NCBI GenBank assembly: GCA_910574195.1
Contig: CAJTBF010000004.1
Coordinates: 213,555-277,554 of the forward strand
Length of the DNA: 64,000 nt
DNA from: Lachnospiraceae bacterium
Lineage (GTDB): Bacteria; Bacillota; Clostridia; Lachnospirales; Lachnospiraceae
Direction: 5' to 3'
Shown here: piece by piece, positions 1 to 8,961 of the stretch
Layout of the letters: the number at the start of each line of letters is the position of its first letter
Numbering within the stretch: the stretch's first letter is position 1
Translations under genes and position numbers: made by a program
Notes under the pieces: model-generated
Told to the model about the DNA's origin: nothing
Databases searched by the model: none
The model's input: the letters and a program-made list of their open reading frames with translations, nothing else

Positions 1-98
1 GCACACCCGGTACATCCATACCGGCAGGTATGATCCCTCTCTCCGCCGGCACAGGCAACATAGGCGCATTGTTTTCTTTGATTATTTTGCTTTCCCAT
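1..98 (-). CDS. Partial 4Fe-4S cluster protein (N-terminus only)
   Basis: A minus-strand reading frame starts with ATG at 98 and runs off the left edge, so only 32 residues are visible. A GGAGG at 106-110 sits 7 bases upstream and overlaps the end of the molybdenum-hydroxylase gene, whose stop is at 101-103, so the two genes are one operon. The visible part is rich in cysteine, with spacing C-x4-C-x8-C-x3-C-x2-C beginning at residue 11 (QCAYVACAGG, then CRYGCTGC). This resembles the cluster-binding part of RnfB-like and ferredoxin-type electron carriers. An electron-transfer role for the neighbouring hydroxylase is inferred. The rest of the protein is outside the window. Confidence 0.6.
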   Translation of the reverse strand, partial: MGKQNNQRKQCAYVACAGGERDHTCRYGCTGC

Positions 99-100
99 TC

Positions 101-2665
101 TTACGCCTCCCTTTTCTTTCTGGAATACGGGGTATCTGCAAGCGGCAGACTGGTGCGGTATTTCCCGTCATAACGATAATACGCTCCCGCAATGGCCGGT
201 GCCGTCGGAATGGACGTGATCTCCCCGATTCCAATGGCGCCGCCCGCCACAGACAGCCCGGGCTTCTCCACAATGATACTTTCCACATCCGGTACCTGAT
301 GGGCCCGGAACAGTCCCAATGTACCGAATTTTGACAGCGGTTTGCAGTCCTTCAATGCATATTCCTCCGTCAGCGCGTACCCCATAGACATCACAACGCC
401 GCCCTCAATCTGTCCTTCCACGGATAACGGATTCACAGCCCGGCCCACGTCGTGAGCCGCCACGATTTTCTCGATCCTCCCCTCTTCATCCAGAATACAG
501 ACTTGTGTGGCATATCCATACGCCACATGGGACACCGGATTGGGCACATCCGCCCCCAACGGATCCGTCTTCGCCAGATATTCCCCGTAGTATTCCTTTC
601 CTTCCAGTTCTTCCAGTGTATGCTGTGCTCTGTCCTGATTGAAAAGCATGCCGGCACGCCGTACCGCCTCTCCGGTAATCAAAGTCTGCCGGGAACCGGA
701 AGTCGTACCGGAATCCGGCGCGTTGATTGTATTGGCTCCCTCATAGACGATCTGCTCCCTTTTTAATCCGGTGGTCTCCACCACCATCTGCACCAGTACG
801 GTTCCCAGTCCCTGACCGATACAGGACGCGCCGGAACGAATGTGGAGTTTTCCGTCCACCACGGCCAGAATCGCTCTTCCGAAATCGGGAATTCCCACGC
901 CCACACCTGCATTCTTCATGGCACAGGCAATCCCCGCATAGGGATGACGCTCAAAGATCTCTTTTACTGCTTCCAATGTCTCCGCCAGACCGGTGGACGC
1001 ATCTACAATCTGTCCGTTGGGCAGTTCCTGACCGGGACGGATGGCGTTGCGGTAGCGGATCTCCCAGGGGCTGATCCCCACCATCTCCGCCAGTTTCGTC
1101 AACATCATCTCCATACAGAAACAGGTCTGTGTCACGCCAAACCCCCGGAACGCTCCCGCCGGAGGATTGTTGGTATAATATGCCTTTCCGTCGATCTCAA
1201 AATTCTGATAGTTGTAGGGGCCGGCCGCATGGGTACAGGCACGTTCCAACACTGGCCCGCCCAGAGAAGCATAGGCCCCCGTATCTGCAATGACGGTTGC
1301 CATAACCCCCTGAATCCGCCCGTCTTTATCGCATCCCACGGTAAATTCCATATCCATGGGATGGCGTTTGGGATGTACCAGAATACTTTCCTGTCTGGAC
1401 AACTTCACCTTTACAGGTTTTTTACTCAGCCATGCCACCAGCGCCGCCTGGTGCTGCACCGTCACATCTTCTTTGCCGCCGAAACCGCCGCCCACCAGCT
1501 TATTCACCACACGTACCTTCTCTTTTGGCAGGCCCAGCATCATGGCACATTCTTTCTGAGTATCATAGGTCCCCTGATCTGTGGAGTATACCAGCACACC
1601 ATCCTCATAAGGCATACCAATGGCGCACTCCGGCTCCAGAAACGCATGTTCCGTATAAGGGGTATGGAACTTTTCCGTGTATACATACTCCGCATTGGCA
1701 ATGGCTTCTTTGGCATTCCCTCTTGCCACGTGCTTATGTGCCAGCAGATTCCCCTTTTCATGCACCAGAGGAGCGTCTTCCTTCATAGCCTCGTAGGGAC
1801 TGCTGACGAAAGGCAGTTCTTCATAGGAGACGCGCACCAGTTTTTTTGCCTTTTCCAAAATCTCCGGCGTCTCGGCAGCCACAATTGCAATGGCGTCTCC
1901 CAGATAGCGGGTACATTCTCCTTCCGGAATCATGGTATCCCAATCGTGCACCAGATGTCCCACTTTCACACTGCCCGGAATATCTTTCGCTGTGTAGACA
2001 GCAATGACTCCCGCTAGATTTTTCGCCGCCTCCGTGTCAATGGAGAGTACTCTGGCCCTGGGATATTGGGAGCGGACCGCGCCGGCATAAATCATACCGT
2101 CCGCTTCCATATCGTCCACATACTCGCCGTATCCAAGTGTTTTTTCCCGGGCATCCACCCGATGCACCCGCTCCCCCAGACGCCAGGTAAATTCTTTCTG
2201 TGGGATTTTGCCTCCTTCCCGCTTCAGCATTGCCGCCAGCTCTACCGCGTCAATGATCTTTTTATAACCGGTACAACGACAAATATTATTGCGCAGCGCA
2301 TAGGCGATCTCTTCCCGGGTTGGATTCCCATTGACATCCAGCAGCCCTTTTGCACAGATCACCATTCCCGGAATACAAAATCCACACTGCACCGCCCCTG
2401 CCTCCGCAAATGCGTACGCATACAACTCCCGATCTTCCTTCGAAAATCCTTCTATGGTCAGAATTCTCCGCCCATCCATCATGGACAATGTGGGGATACA
2501 TGCCTTTACGGCCGTTTTGTCCACCAACACATGACAGGTACCGCAGGCGCCCTCGCTGCAGCCGTCCTTTACGGATTTACATTTGCACACATCCCGCAAA
2601 AAAGGGAGTAACTTCCCGTTCCCTTCCACCTGATAGAACTGATCGTTCACATAGAACTTATACAT
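101..2665 (-). CDS. Xanthine-dehydrogenase-family molybdenum hydroxylase with fused [2Fe-2S] domain
   Basis: An 854-residue enzyme. Residues about 1-150 are a xanthine-dehydrogenase-type two-cluster [2Fe-2S] domain: GCSEGACGTCHV for the first cluster, then CGFC and CRCTG for the second. Residues about 170-850 are the molybdopterin-binding domain (GGGFGGKED, GAFRGFGV, and GEITSIPTAPAI with the likely catalytic Glu). Such enzymes hydroxylate purines or other N-heterocycles and aldehydes. Fusing both domains without an FAD domain, at this length, matches the clostridial 'selenium-dependent xanthine dehydrogenase' type; the substrate is not provable here. The ATG at 2665 was chosen because AGGAGG lies just upstream; the frame is open further up but lacks a site. 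Upstream are a 30-bp palindrome and a TetR gene, likely its regulator. Confidence 0.85.
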   Translation of the reverse strand: MYKFYVNDQFYQVEGNGKLLPFLRDVCKCKSVKDGCSEGACGTCHVLVDKTAVKACIPTLSMMDGRRILTIEGFSKEDRELYAYAFAEAGAVQCGFCIPGMVICAKGLLDVNGNPTREEIAYALRNNICRCTGYKKIIDAVELAAMLKREGGKIPQKEFTWRLGERVHRVDAREKTLGYGEYVDDMEADGMIYAGAVRSQYPRARVLSIDTEAAKNLAGVIAVYTAKDIPGSVKVGHLVHDWDTMIPEGECTRYLGDAIAIVAAETPEILEKAKKLVRVSYEELPFVSSPYEAMKEDAPLVHEKGNLLAHKHVARGNAKEAIANAEYVYTEKFHTPYTEHAFLEPECAIGMPYEDGVLVYSTDQGTYDTQKECAMMLGLPKEKVRVVNKLVGGGFGGKEDVTVQHQAALVAWLSKKPVKVKLSRQESILVHPKRHPMDMEFTVGCDKDGRIQGVMATVIADTGAYASLGGPVLERACTHAAGPYNYQNFEIDGKAYYTNNPPAGAFRGFGVTQTCFCMEMMLTKLAEMVGISPWEIRYRNAIRPGQELPNGQIVDASTGLAETLEAVKEIFERHPYAGIACAMKNAGVGVGIPDFGRAILAVVDGKLHIRSGASCIGQGLGTVLVQMVVETTGLKREQIVYEGANTINAPDSGTTSGSRQTLITGEAVRRAGMLFNQDRAQHTLEELEGKEYYGEYLAKTDPLGADVPNPVSHVAYGYATQVCILDEEGRIEKIVAAHDVGRAVNPLSVEGQIEGGVVMSMGYALTEEYALKDCKPLSKFGTLGLFRAHQVPDVESIIVEKPGLSVAGGAIGIGEITSIPTAPAIAGAYYRYDGKYRTSLPLADTPYSRKKREA

Positions 2666-2794
2666 AAACCTATCCTCCTGTTTTCTCTGTACTTCCAGAA
2701 TCTTTTTACTTCCACGCTGTAATCTCACACGCTGCGAATATGTTCGATCATAACATCCTGTCAGGTTTCCGCTTTTCCTGGCAAAATATCAATT

Positions 2795-2824
2795 CTGTTT
2801 TGATTGATTAATCAATCAAAACAG
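2795..2824. promoter_or_regulatory. Perfect 30-bp palindrome, likely TetR operator
   Basis: Two 15-base arms meet without a spacer and are exact reverse complements (arm CTGTTTTGATTGATT). It lies between the end of the TetR gene and the start of the molybdenum hydroxylase, both on the minus strand. It is AT-rich and has no T-run, so it is not a terminator. Palindromes of this size and AT content are typical TetR-family operators; assigning it to the adjacent regulator is inference. Confidence 0.6.
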
Positions 2825-2868
2825 TGCATTTACACTTCTTTTCATAATTCATTTGAAAGATTCTGTTG

Positions 2869-3483
2869 TTACGTCATTTTACTTTTTTCCGCTTTGCGGA
2901 TCTGCTGCAAAATCATCTCTTCCGCCGCTGTAAAATACCTGTCCGCGTCAAACTCTCTGCCCTCCACAAGAAATTGTATCGACGCGCCTTCCAGCAAAGA
3001 TACAGTCAGATAGGGAATCTGTTCTTTCTCCCCTCTGTCCATGTCCGGACAAAATCTGGAAAGAACCTCCCGGATATCCTCCCGCCATTCTGCATAGGAC
3101 TGCCGGAAACGTTCCCGGATCTTTTCATCCATCTTAGAGTGTACCAGAAAATTCAATTCTGCAAAATCATATGCTTCTTTTTCCAGAATCATATGCTTCT
3201 TCTGCCGAAAGAAAATATGGATCTGTTCCTCCAGCGTATCCCCGCTTCTCTGTCTGTCCATACGCCGAATACTATAAAACTCTTCCAGTACCCGCTCCTG
3301 TAACCCCAACAGCAATTCCTGCTTTGTCTTATAGTAATAATGTACATTGGACTGCACCATTCCCGCATGCTCCGCAATCAAATGCATCCGGGTGCCGCTG
3401 ATTGTCTTTTCAGAAACCACCTGTAAGGCTGCCTGCAAAATCTTCTCTTCCGACTCTGTAAAATGAAACGATTCTTCCCTCAA
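2869..3483 (-). CDS. TetR/AcrR-family transcriptional regulator
   Basis: About 204 residues. The N-terminal helix-turn-helix domain begins near FTESEEKILQAAL and includes the recognition segment SNVHYYYKTKQELLLGL, characteristic of TetR proteins. The C-terminal ligand domain is generic. I chose the TTG at 3483, preceded by AGGGGG, because it puts the HTH a normal distance from the N-terminus. An in-frame ATG at 3564 would add 27 residues but has a poor ribosome site. A 9-codon ORF (3509 to 3480) with a good AAGGAG ends in a TGA that overlaps this TTG, which could couple translation. The gene precedes the molybdenum hydroxylase, with the 30-bp palindrome between them, so it probably controls that operon. 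Confidence 0.75.
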   Translation of the reverse strand: MREESFHFTESEEKILQAALQVVSEKTISGTRMHLIAEHAGMVQSNVHYYYKTKQELLLGLQERVLEEFYSIRRMDRQRSGDTLEEQIHIFFRQKKHMILEKEAYDFAELNFLVHSKMDEKIRERFRQSYAEWREDIREVLSRFCPDMDRGEKEQIPYLTVSLLEGASIQFLVEGREFDADRYFTAAEEMILQQIRKAEKSKMT

Positions 3484-3693
3484 AAAACTGCCCCCTGCTG
3501 CAAAAACATTCGTGTAACTCCTTGTGCAAACTGTATACTTTTTTTCAAAATATCTATATTTCATTATATAATATGTACTCCATATCGTCAAGATGCTGAC
3601 AGATGATATCTTTCTTTTCTTTTTGTTCGTGAAAATATTCCATTTTCTCTACAACCCGATTCGATTTATACTAAATATAATGAATCACAATTA

Positions 3694-3730
3694 TTCGTTA
3701 TATTAATACATCATTGTATTAATAAGCGAA
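3694..3730. promoter_or_regulatory. Inverted repeat upstream of the MATE gene
   Basis: The core is TATTAATACA, a TCAT loop, then TGTATTAATA (3701-3724). The outer parts, TTCG and CGAA, extend the symmetry with one unpaired base. It lies about 85 bases upstream of the MATE start in an AT-rich region and is probably an operator. The binding protein is unknown. Confidence 0.4.
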
Positions 3731-3811
3731 CAATGATCAAACGCACTCTAAACAGGATTCTATGCAGTTTATTTGGATTTTACAGTTATTCATGATAAGG
3801 GGGGGAATCAG

Positions 3812-5158
3812 ATGAATAAAGATCTGACAACAGGAAAGCCGGAACGCGTCTTATGGAGTTTTTGCCTTCCTTTATTCGGCAGTATTATTTTTCAGCAGCT
3901 TTATAATATTGCCGACAGCTTTGTTGCAGGGAAATTTATCGGGGAAAATGCTTTGGCCGCTGTGGGAAACAGCTATGAAGTAACCTTGATCTTTCTCGCA
4001 TTTGCCTTTGGGTGCAATATGGGATGTTCCGTCATTGTTTCCCAGTTATTCGGGGCACGAAAATACACACAGATGAAAACCGCCGTCACTACATCCTGTA
4101 TCTTCAGTGGAATTCTCTGTGTGCTTCTGATGGGAATCGGCATTTTGGGATGCAGGGAACTCCTGCTGCTGATCAAAACACCGGCGGAAGTTTTTGCGGA
4201 TTCCGGACTCTATCTGGACATCTATGTTCTGGGACTCCCTTTCGTATTTTTCTATAATATTGCCACTGGAATCTTTTCCGCGCTGGGAGATTCCAAGACT
4301 CCTTTCTATTTTCTTGCCGTATCTTCCACCTCCAACATTGCCGTCGATATCTGGTTCGTTACGACATTCGACATGGGGGTGGCAGGCGTGGCCTGGGCCA
4401 CCTTCCTTTGTCAGGGCGTAAGCTGTATTCTTGCTTTCTCCGTCGTATGGCGACGGCTGAAAAAAATACCGACGGAGGGAAAAGCGCCGCTTTTTGACTG
4501 GATGCTGCTGAAAAAAATTATGATCATCGCCATTCCCAGTACGTTACAGCAGAGTTTTATCTCCATCGGAAATATTGTGATCCAAAGTGTCATCAATGGA
4601 TTTGGTCCCGCTGTTATGGCCGGATATTCCGCTGCAGTGAAGCTGAATAATCTGGTGATCACCTCTTTCACCACACTGGGAAATGGTATCTCCAATTATA
4701 CGGCGCAGAATATCGGGGCTAACAAACTTTCCCGCGTCAGGGCGGGCTTCCGTGCCGGCGTCAAACTTGTCTGGATGCTGAGTCTGCCCTTTTTCCTGCT
4801 GTATTTTTTCGCCGGAAAATTGGTTTTACATCTGTTTATGGACCAACCTTCCGCTTCTGCCATACAGACCGGAATCCTTTATCTGCGTATTCTGTCCCCC
4901 TTCTATTTTATCGTATCCATGAAGCTGACCGCCGATGGAATCTTAAGGGGCGCCGGGCTGATGAAGCAGTTTATGATTGCAACTTTTGTAGATTTGATTC
5001 TCCGTGTCGTACTGGCTGTGATTCTGGCACGAACACCCCTGGAATCTACCGGAATCTGGTGCGCATGGCCCGTGGGCTGGTCCATTGCCACGGTATTGTC
5101 CCTTCTCTTTTACCGCTCAGGGCCATGGAGGGACCGTTCTGATGCAAAAGCGTCATAA
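3812..5158 (+). CDS. MATE-family multidrug/Na+ antiporter
   Basis: A 448-residue polytopic membrane protein with the MATE N-terminus (LTTGKPERVLWSFCLPLF) and about twelve hydrophobic segments in two homologous halves. The family exports drugs, dyes and metabolites in exchange for Na+ or H+. The ATG at 3812 follows AAGGGGGGG; an upstream in-frame ATG at 3773 has no ribosome site and would add an unrelated stretch. The gene is alone and divergent from the TetR gene. An inverted repeat lies in its promoter region and an intrinsic terminator follows at 5335-5378. The substrate cannot be predicted. Confidence 0.88.
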   Translation: MNKDLTTGKPERVLWSFCLPLFGSIIFQQLYNIADSFVAGKFIGENALAAVGNSYEVTLIFLAFAFGCNMGCSVIVSQLFGARKYTQMKTAVTTSCIFSGILCVLLMGIGILGCRELLLLIKTPAEVFADSGLYLDIYVLGLPFVFFYNIATGIFSALGDSKTPFYFLAVSSTSNIAVDIWFVTTFDMGVAGVAWATFLCQGVSCILAFSVVWRRLKKIPTEGKAPLFDWMLLKKIMIIAIPSTLQQSFISIGNIVIQSVINGFGPAVMAGYSAAVKLNNLVITSFTTLGNGISNYTAQNIGANKLSRVRAGFRAGVKLVWMLSLPFFLLYFFAGKLVLHLFMDQPSASAIQTGILYLRILSPFYFIVSMKLTADGILRGAGLMKQFMIATFVDLILRVVLAVILARTPLESTGIWCAWPVGWSIATVLSLLFYRSGPWRDRSDAKAS

Positions 5159-5334
5159 CGATCCGGGCAGCCTCGTATAAATATTCTTCAGCCAGGGCTG
5201 TTGCAAAATAACGAATGTGCACAATGTATCATTTAATTATAAGGAATCTTACGTTATCAGAAAATCATACAGCACATAATCCCTCCTTGTCGCTTTTTAT
5301 GTTTTTTCGCTTTTTGTTATTATATACAAATAAA

Positions 5335-5378
5335 GAAAGAGATTCTGCATTACGCCCGCGGAATCTCTTTCCTTTTTT
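5335..5378 (+). terminator. Intrinsic terminator after the MATE gene
   Basis: The 11-bp perfect arms GAAAGAGATTC and GAATCTCTTTC are separated by 15 bases and followed by CTTTTTT. It lies between the convergent MATE gene and the gene ending at 5390, so it may act in both directions, but the T-run is stronger for plus-strand transcripts. Confidence 0.75.
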
Positions 5379-5389
5379 GACCTATTGCA

Positions 5390-7255
5390 TTACATCCGCA
5401 GCCAGCAGACCGCCCTTCCGTCTTTTGCATCCAGTAAAAGCTGCGCGTCGTACTCCGACAGATCATACACTTTGACAATTTCTCCCTGATCCGGATACGC
5501 CTGACAGATCTTTGAAAAAATCTCCGGCAGCTTCTTCAGAAGTTCCGGCTGATACAATCTCGTTTTACTGTTCTCATTGATGGCGCCATAGTAGACGTCC
5601 GCCTCCACCAGATCCTGAAACATATGACTTCCATAGGAGAGATCAGGCCGATACCCGGCTTCACTGTAAGCCACCTCGCAAATCGAGGAAAACTGACTGA
5701 TGTCCGCGTAAGAAACCGGAACCCCCAACTCTGGGGAAGACGTGCCGACCCGTCCAGGGACAAGCAGCATCAGTTTTTTATCCTGTTCCTCATAATATTG
5801 ATTGATCTGCCCGATTACCCGTCCCACTTCCGCTTTTCTGGCATAAGGACAATCATAATAGTTCTGGGGATCCACCCAGACAATCACATCTACCCGCTCT
5901 TTCTTGGAACGCCGCATGGAAGTACACCGGATATCAAACAACAACTCCTGATCCACCCCTTCCGGAATCTGGATCTGCTCGGAAATCCCGGCCTGAAGCG
6001 GACGGCATTGATAGAGATTTATCCGCACCCGCTGCTCCTCATCCAACCGGATGGCAAATTCAATATCTACCGGACGTTCATACTCTTTTTCCAGCATCTT
6101 TAAGATATTTCTCATCATCTGCATGAATTCGGTCCGTCCCACCAGACCGCCGCAGTCCGCAAAAAAGACCCTTTGATACTTTCCCCGCTGATAGAGCATG
6201 GATTCCGCATCGCTGTCCCGGCTCAATACCAGCCGCTTTTGTTCCTCCGACAGAAGCGGAATCAACTGATCCAGCCGCCGGGGTTTTACACCGCCCTCAG
6301 AAAGATCCAGCACGTCAATCTGCCGCTGGGAGTATTTGTGCCGTTCGGCGATTGTCGTATGTATATTGGCCTGCGCATGATCCAAAGAGACCAGCTTCGG
6401 ATAATCCCCGGGAGTGCGTTCCACCGCACGGGTACCAAGCCCTACCACCAGACGCAGCATACCGGCATCCGGATTCATATGCTCCATCCATTTGTACGGA
6501 TTATAGGAACAGCCCATCCCGGAGGCAACCGGAAAATAACAAGTGCCCAGGTGTTCCCCTTCCACCTGTTGAATCAGCAGCGCCATCTGCTCGTCTGCAT
6601 CCAACAGATTCCATTTCCTGCGGTATTTTAAGGCGGACTCATCCATCGTACTTGCATAGACTCGGCGGACTGCTTCTTTTAATTCTTCCAGCCGTTCCTC
6701 CGGCGTCCCTTGATTCATGCAGAACACCGATTCGTATTTTCCGGAAAACGCTTTTCCGAACCCATCTTCCAGAAAACTGCTGGACCTTACGATCATCGGA
6801 CTGCCCTCATAATATGGAAGCATCTGACGCAGGGAATTTTCCAGTTCCTCCGAAAAATGTCCGGTACGCAGGCGTTCTTTCAGAATCTCCGTGTCCCTGA
6901 ACTTTTCTTTTTCCTGACGGTGCCGTTCCCGCAGCCCCAGACAATCATTCTCCTGTAAATATTGGTAAAACACATCGGAGCCGATAAACCAAGAATGATG
7001 ATCCAACAATACCGGCACATATTCCGGCAGCTTTTCCGCAATCATTTTTCTCGCCACCAGAACGCCGCATGCCTTTCCCCCGATCAGTCCGGTTCCGATT
7101 CTTCTTTGAAATACCTCCCGGAAGTCTTCCTCCGTAAAATACTTCAGAATCAATGCTTCCATTCTGGCTTCTGTCGTCATCAGGCCATTACAGACTGCTT
7201 TTCTTTCCCCGGCATCCAAAACTTCTTTTTTTTGCAGCTTTTCCCAGATATCCAT
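5390..7255 (-). CDS. PEP/pyruvate-binding-domain (PEP-synthase-like) protein
   Basis: A 621-residue protein containing the N-terminal ATP-grasp domain of pyruvate phosphate dikinase and PEP synthase. Typical stretches are GLIGGKACGVLVARKM near residue 57, IVRSSSFLEDGFGKAFSGKY near 155, and a late region with EFAIRLDEE and YQCRPLQAG. The phosphohistidine swivelling domain and the C-terminal PEP TIM-barrel of true PEP synthases are not visible, so it is unlikely to make PEP alone. ATP binding is expected; the target is unknown. The start ATG at 7255 follows AGGAGAGG. It stands alone, with a downstream GNAT gene in the same direction. Confidence 0.7.
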   Translation of the reverse strand: MDIWEKLQKKEVLDAGERKAVCNGLMTTEARMEALILKYFTEEDFREVFQRRIGTGLIGGKACGVLVARKMIAEKLPEYVPVLLDHHSWFIGSDVFYQYLQENDCLGLRERHRQEKEKFRDTEILKERLRTGHFSEELENSLRQMLPYYEGSPMIVRSSSFLEDGFGKAFSGKYESVFCMNQGTPEERLEELKEAVRRVYASTMDESALKYRRKWNLLDADEQMALLIQQVEGEHLGTCYFPVASGMGCSYNPYKWMEHMNPDAGMLRLVVGLGTRAVERTPGDYPKLVSLDHAQANIHTTIAERHKYSQRQIDVLDLSEGGVKPRRLDQLIPLLSEEQKRLVLSRDSDAESMLYQRGKYQRVFFADCGGLVGRTEFMQMMRNILKMLEKEYERPVDIEFAIRLDEEQRVRINLYQCRPLQAGISEQIQIPEGVDQELLFDIRCTSMRRSKKERVDVIVWVDPQNYYDCPYARKAEVGRVIGQINQYYEEQDKKLMLLVPGRVGTSSPELGVPVSYADISQFSSICEVAYSEAGYRPDLSYGSHMFQDLVEADVYYGAINENSKTRLYQPELLKKLPEIFSKICQAYPDQGEIVKVYDLSEYDAQLLLDAKDGRAVCWLRM

Positions 7256-7318
7256 TGTCCCTCTCCTTGTTTTTCCTTCTATATTTTACCTTTTACATTT
7301 TTCTTTTTATGATGTTTT

Positions 7319-7831
7319 TTATATTTCCTCTTTCAGCAAGGAATACATTTTCATATCAACGATTTTCCCATTTTTTACCGCGTTGCTTCTTAATGTCCCT
7401 TCGTATTGAAATCCCGCTTTTTCCAGTACACGGCAGGATGCCTTATTATACGCAAACGGTTCTGCGTAAATACGGATCATATCGCTTGTATCAAATACAA
7501 ATTCGCAAGTCTGTCTTACCGCCTCGGTCATGATTCCTTTTCCCCAGTATTCTTCCGCAATATAATATCCAAGCTCGGCCGTCCGTCGATGGATATTTCC
7601 CTGACGGAAAACGCCGATACTCCCGACCACCCGGCCATTTACCGTTATGGCAAAAGCAAACGTTTCCTTTTCATCCGCAGACAGCATGGCAGAAATATAG
7701 TCAGCTCCGTCCTGTTCCGTATAAGGATACGGCAGTCCGTCCCTGAGATTATCCTGCACCTTTTTATTGGAAAGGGCCGCTGCCAAATCTGCCGCATCTG
7801 ACAACTCCCATTTTCTTATTTTACAGATCAT
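7319..7831 (-). CDS. GNAT acetyltransferase, RimJ/RimL type
   Basis: A 170-residue N-acetyltransferase of the GNAT_3 (RimJ/RimL) class. The acetyl-CoA region is visible as GYYIAEEYWGKGIMTEAV, followed by IRIYAEPFAYNKASCRVLEKAGF, which in this family carries the conserved N-x-x-S-x-x-x-L-E-K-x-G-F motif. It would acetylate a protein N-terminus, amino sugar or small amine; the substrate is unknown. The ATG at 7831 is preceded by GGGAGGCGG at good spacing, so the in-frame ATG six codons earlier was rejected. Confidence 0.82.
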   Translation of the reverse strand: MICKIRKWELSDAADLAAALSNKKVQDNLRDGLPYPYTEQDGADYISAMLSADEKETFAFAITVNGRVVGSIGVFRQGNIHRRTAELGYYIAEEYWGKGIMTEAVRQTCEFVFDTSDMIRIYAEPFAYNKASCRVLEKAGFQYEGTLRSNAVKNGKIVDMKMYSLLKEEI

Positions 7832-7962
7832 TGTTCCGCCTCCCTTCATTGATCTGCTTCATTAATACAGCATATCAAAATTTACGAACATGAAATTTTC
7901 ACGCATCAGGCACTGCGCTGCCTGGTACAGCGAATATGGAGTAATTGGCAGTTTGCCTTCTG

Positions 7963-8685
7963 TCACTTTCGATTATTCGCCGTAGAATAGAATTCTTCTC
8001 CGGTATCCAGACAGATTGCTGCAAGTCTTCCCCCCGGAAAGCAAGCGCCGCAGTCAATTGCTATGTGGAGATTTTTTCGATAAATATATCCCGGCTTCGG
8101 ATTTCCTGTGATTGCCCGTGTCGGAGTATGTCCTGTCACAACAAATACATCTTCAAAATATTGTGTTTCATAATCCGCTCTGTTCCAGACCAATTCTCTT
8201 AGTGAGTAGTCCCCAATCTCTTTTTCCGGAGCATAATTCCCCAGGCCTGCGTGCACCAGCAAAAATGATTTTCCACTCACAGTCAGTTCCTCATATAATA
8301 GAAATTCTTTGACATATTCCAGCACTTCCTGCTGCATTTCCCGATCCAACTTACGAAATTCCTCTATCGTTGTTCTGCTTCCGTTTCTCTGCCAGCTAAA
8401 CAAATTTCCTGCCATCCGGGAATCCATTTCTGCAATGGACTGCTCCGTAATCTCTTTACAGAGAAATTCCAGACATTCCAACGCCATAAGTTCATGATTG
8501 CCCACCAAAGGAATTGCATTCGGCATTTCCATAAGTTTTAATAATACTTGTATAGGATGCGGTCCTCTGTCAAGAATATCTCCCAGAATATACAATGTAT
8601 CGGTTTCCTTTAATCTGATTTTAGCAAGCAATTCCAGGAACATATCGTATTCACCATGAATATCTGAAATAACATATGTTGCCAT
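7963..8685 (-). CDS. Calcineurin-like metallophosphoesterase (PrpA/ApaH type)
   Basis: A 240-residue phosphoprotein phosphatase-type enzyme. The dinuclear metal motifs appear in order: SDIHGEYD near residue 7, GDILDRGP near 34, GNHELMAL near 62, then HAGLG and GHTPTRA, where the late histidines complete the site. Relatives are Ser/Thr protein phosphatases or Ap4A hydrolases; length and motif spacing fit the bacterial Ser/Thr phosphatase type. The ATG at 8685 has GGAGGTGG upstream. It is a single gene, divergent from the acyltransferase remnant. Confidence 0.8.
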   Translation of the reverse strand: MATYVISDIHGEYDMFLELLAKIRLKETDTLYILGDILDRGPHPIQVLLKLMEMPNAIPLVGNHELMALECLEFLCKEITEQSIAEMDSRMAGNLFSWQRNGSRTTIEEFRKLDREMQQEVLEYVKEFLLYEELTVSGKSFLLVHAGLGNYAPEKEIGDYSLRELVWNRADYETQYFEDVFVVTGHTPTRAITGNPKPGYIYRKNLHIAIDCGACFPGGRLAAICLDTGEEFYSTANNRK

Positions 8686-8885
8686 ACAGACCACCTCCAT
8701 TTCATCCCTGTCTTTCTATTCTCTACTCCCCCAACATCTCTCCGGTTCCACATTTCCACTTTACTCCCTGTCCCCAATCGGAACCGTATCACATCCGCAC
8801 TTCATTTTTCATAGTCTGCTTTTTCAAAGCCATTGTTCGGCAAGCATTTTAATTATACCATATCTCTGCCACATTTCACCTAAAA

Positions 8886-8914
8886 TTGATAAATAATAGA
8901 CTTTATGGTATAAT
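8886..8914 (+). promoter_or_regulatory. Sigma-A-type promoter for the acyltransferase remnant
   Basis: TTGATA at 8886-8891 and TATAAT at 8909-8914 are separated by 17 bases, 48 bases before the ATG. Immediately downstream is ATCCGATAAGGTAT (8921-8934), a 14-mer also found at 11510 and in related form at 18493 and 46628. Confidence 0.6.
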
Positions 8915-8961
8915 TACGCTATCCGATAAGGTATTCTCTAAATTATTGGAGATAGAATTTT

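Noticed and set aside
842..2017. Long plus-strand open frame opposite the molybdenum hydroxylase
   Set aside because: It is a shadow of the real gene: no ribosome site, odd composition rich in His/Phe/Cys, and no family features.
5190..5215. Single element end GGGCTGTTGCAAAAT
   Set aside because: It resembles the end at 9968, but no partner end was found nearby, so I do not call an element.
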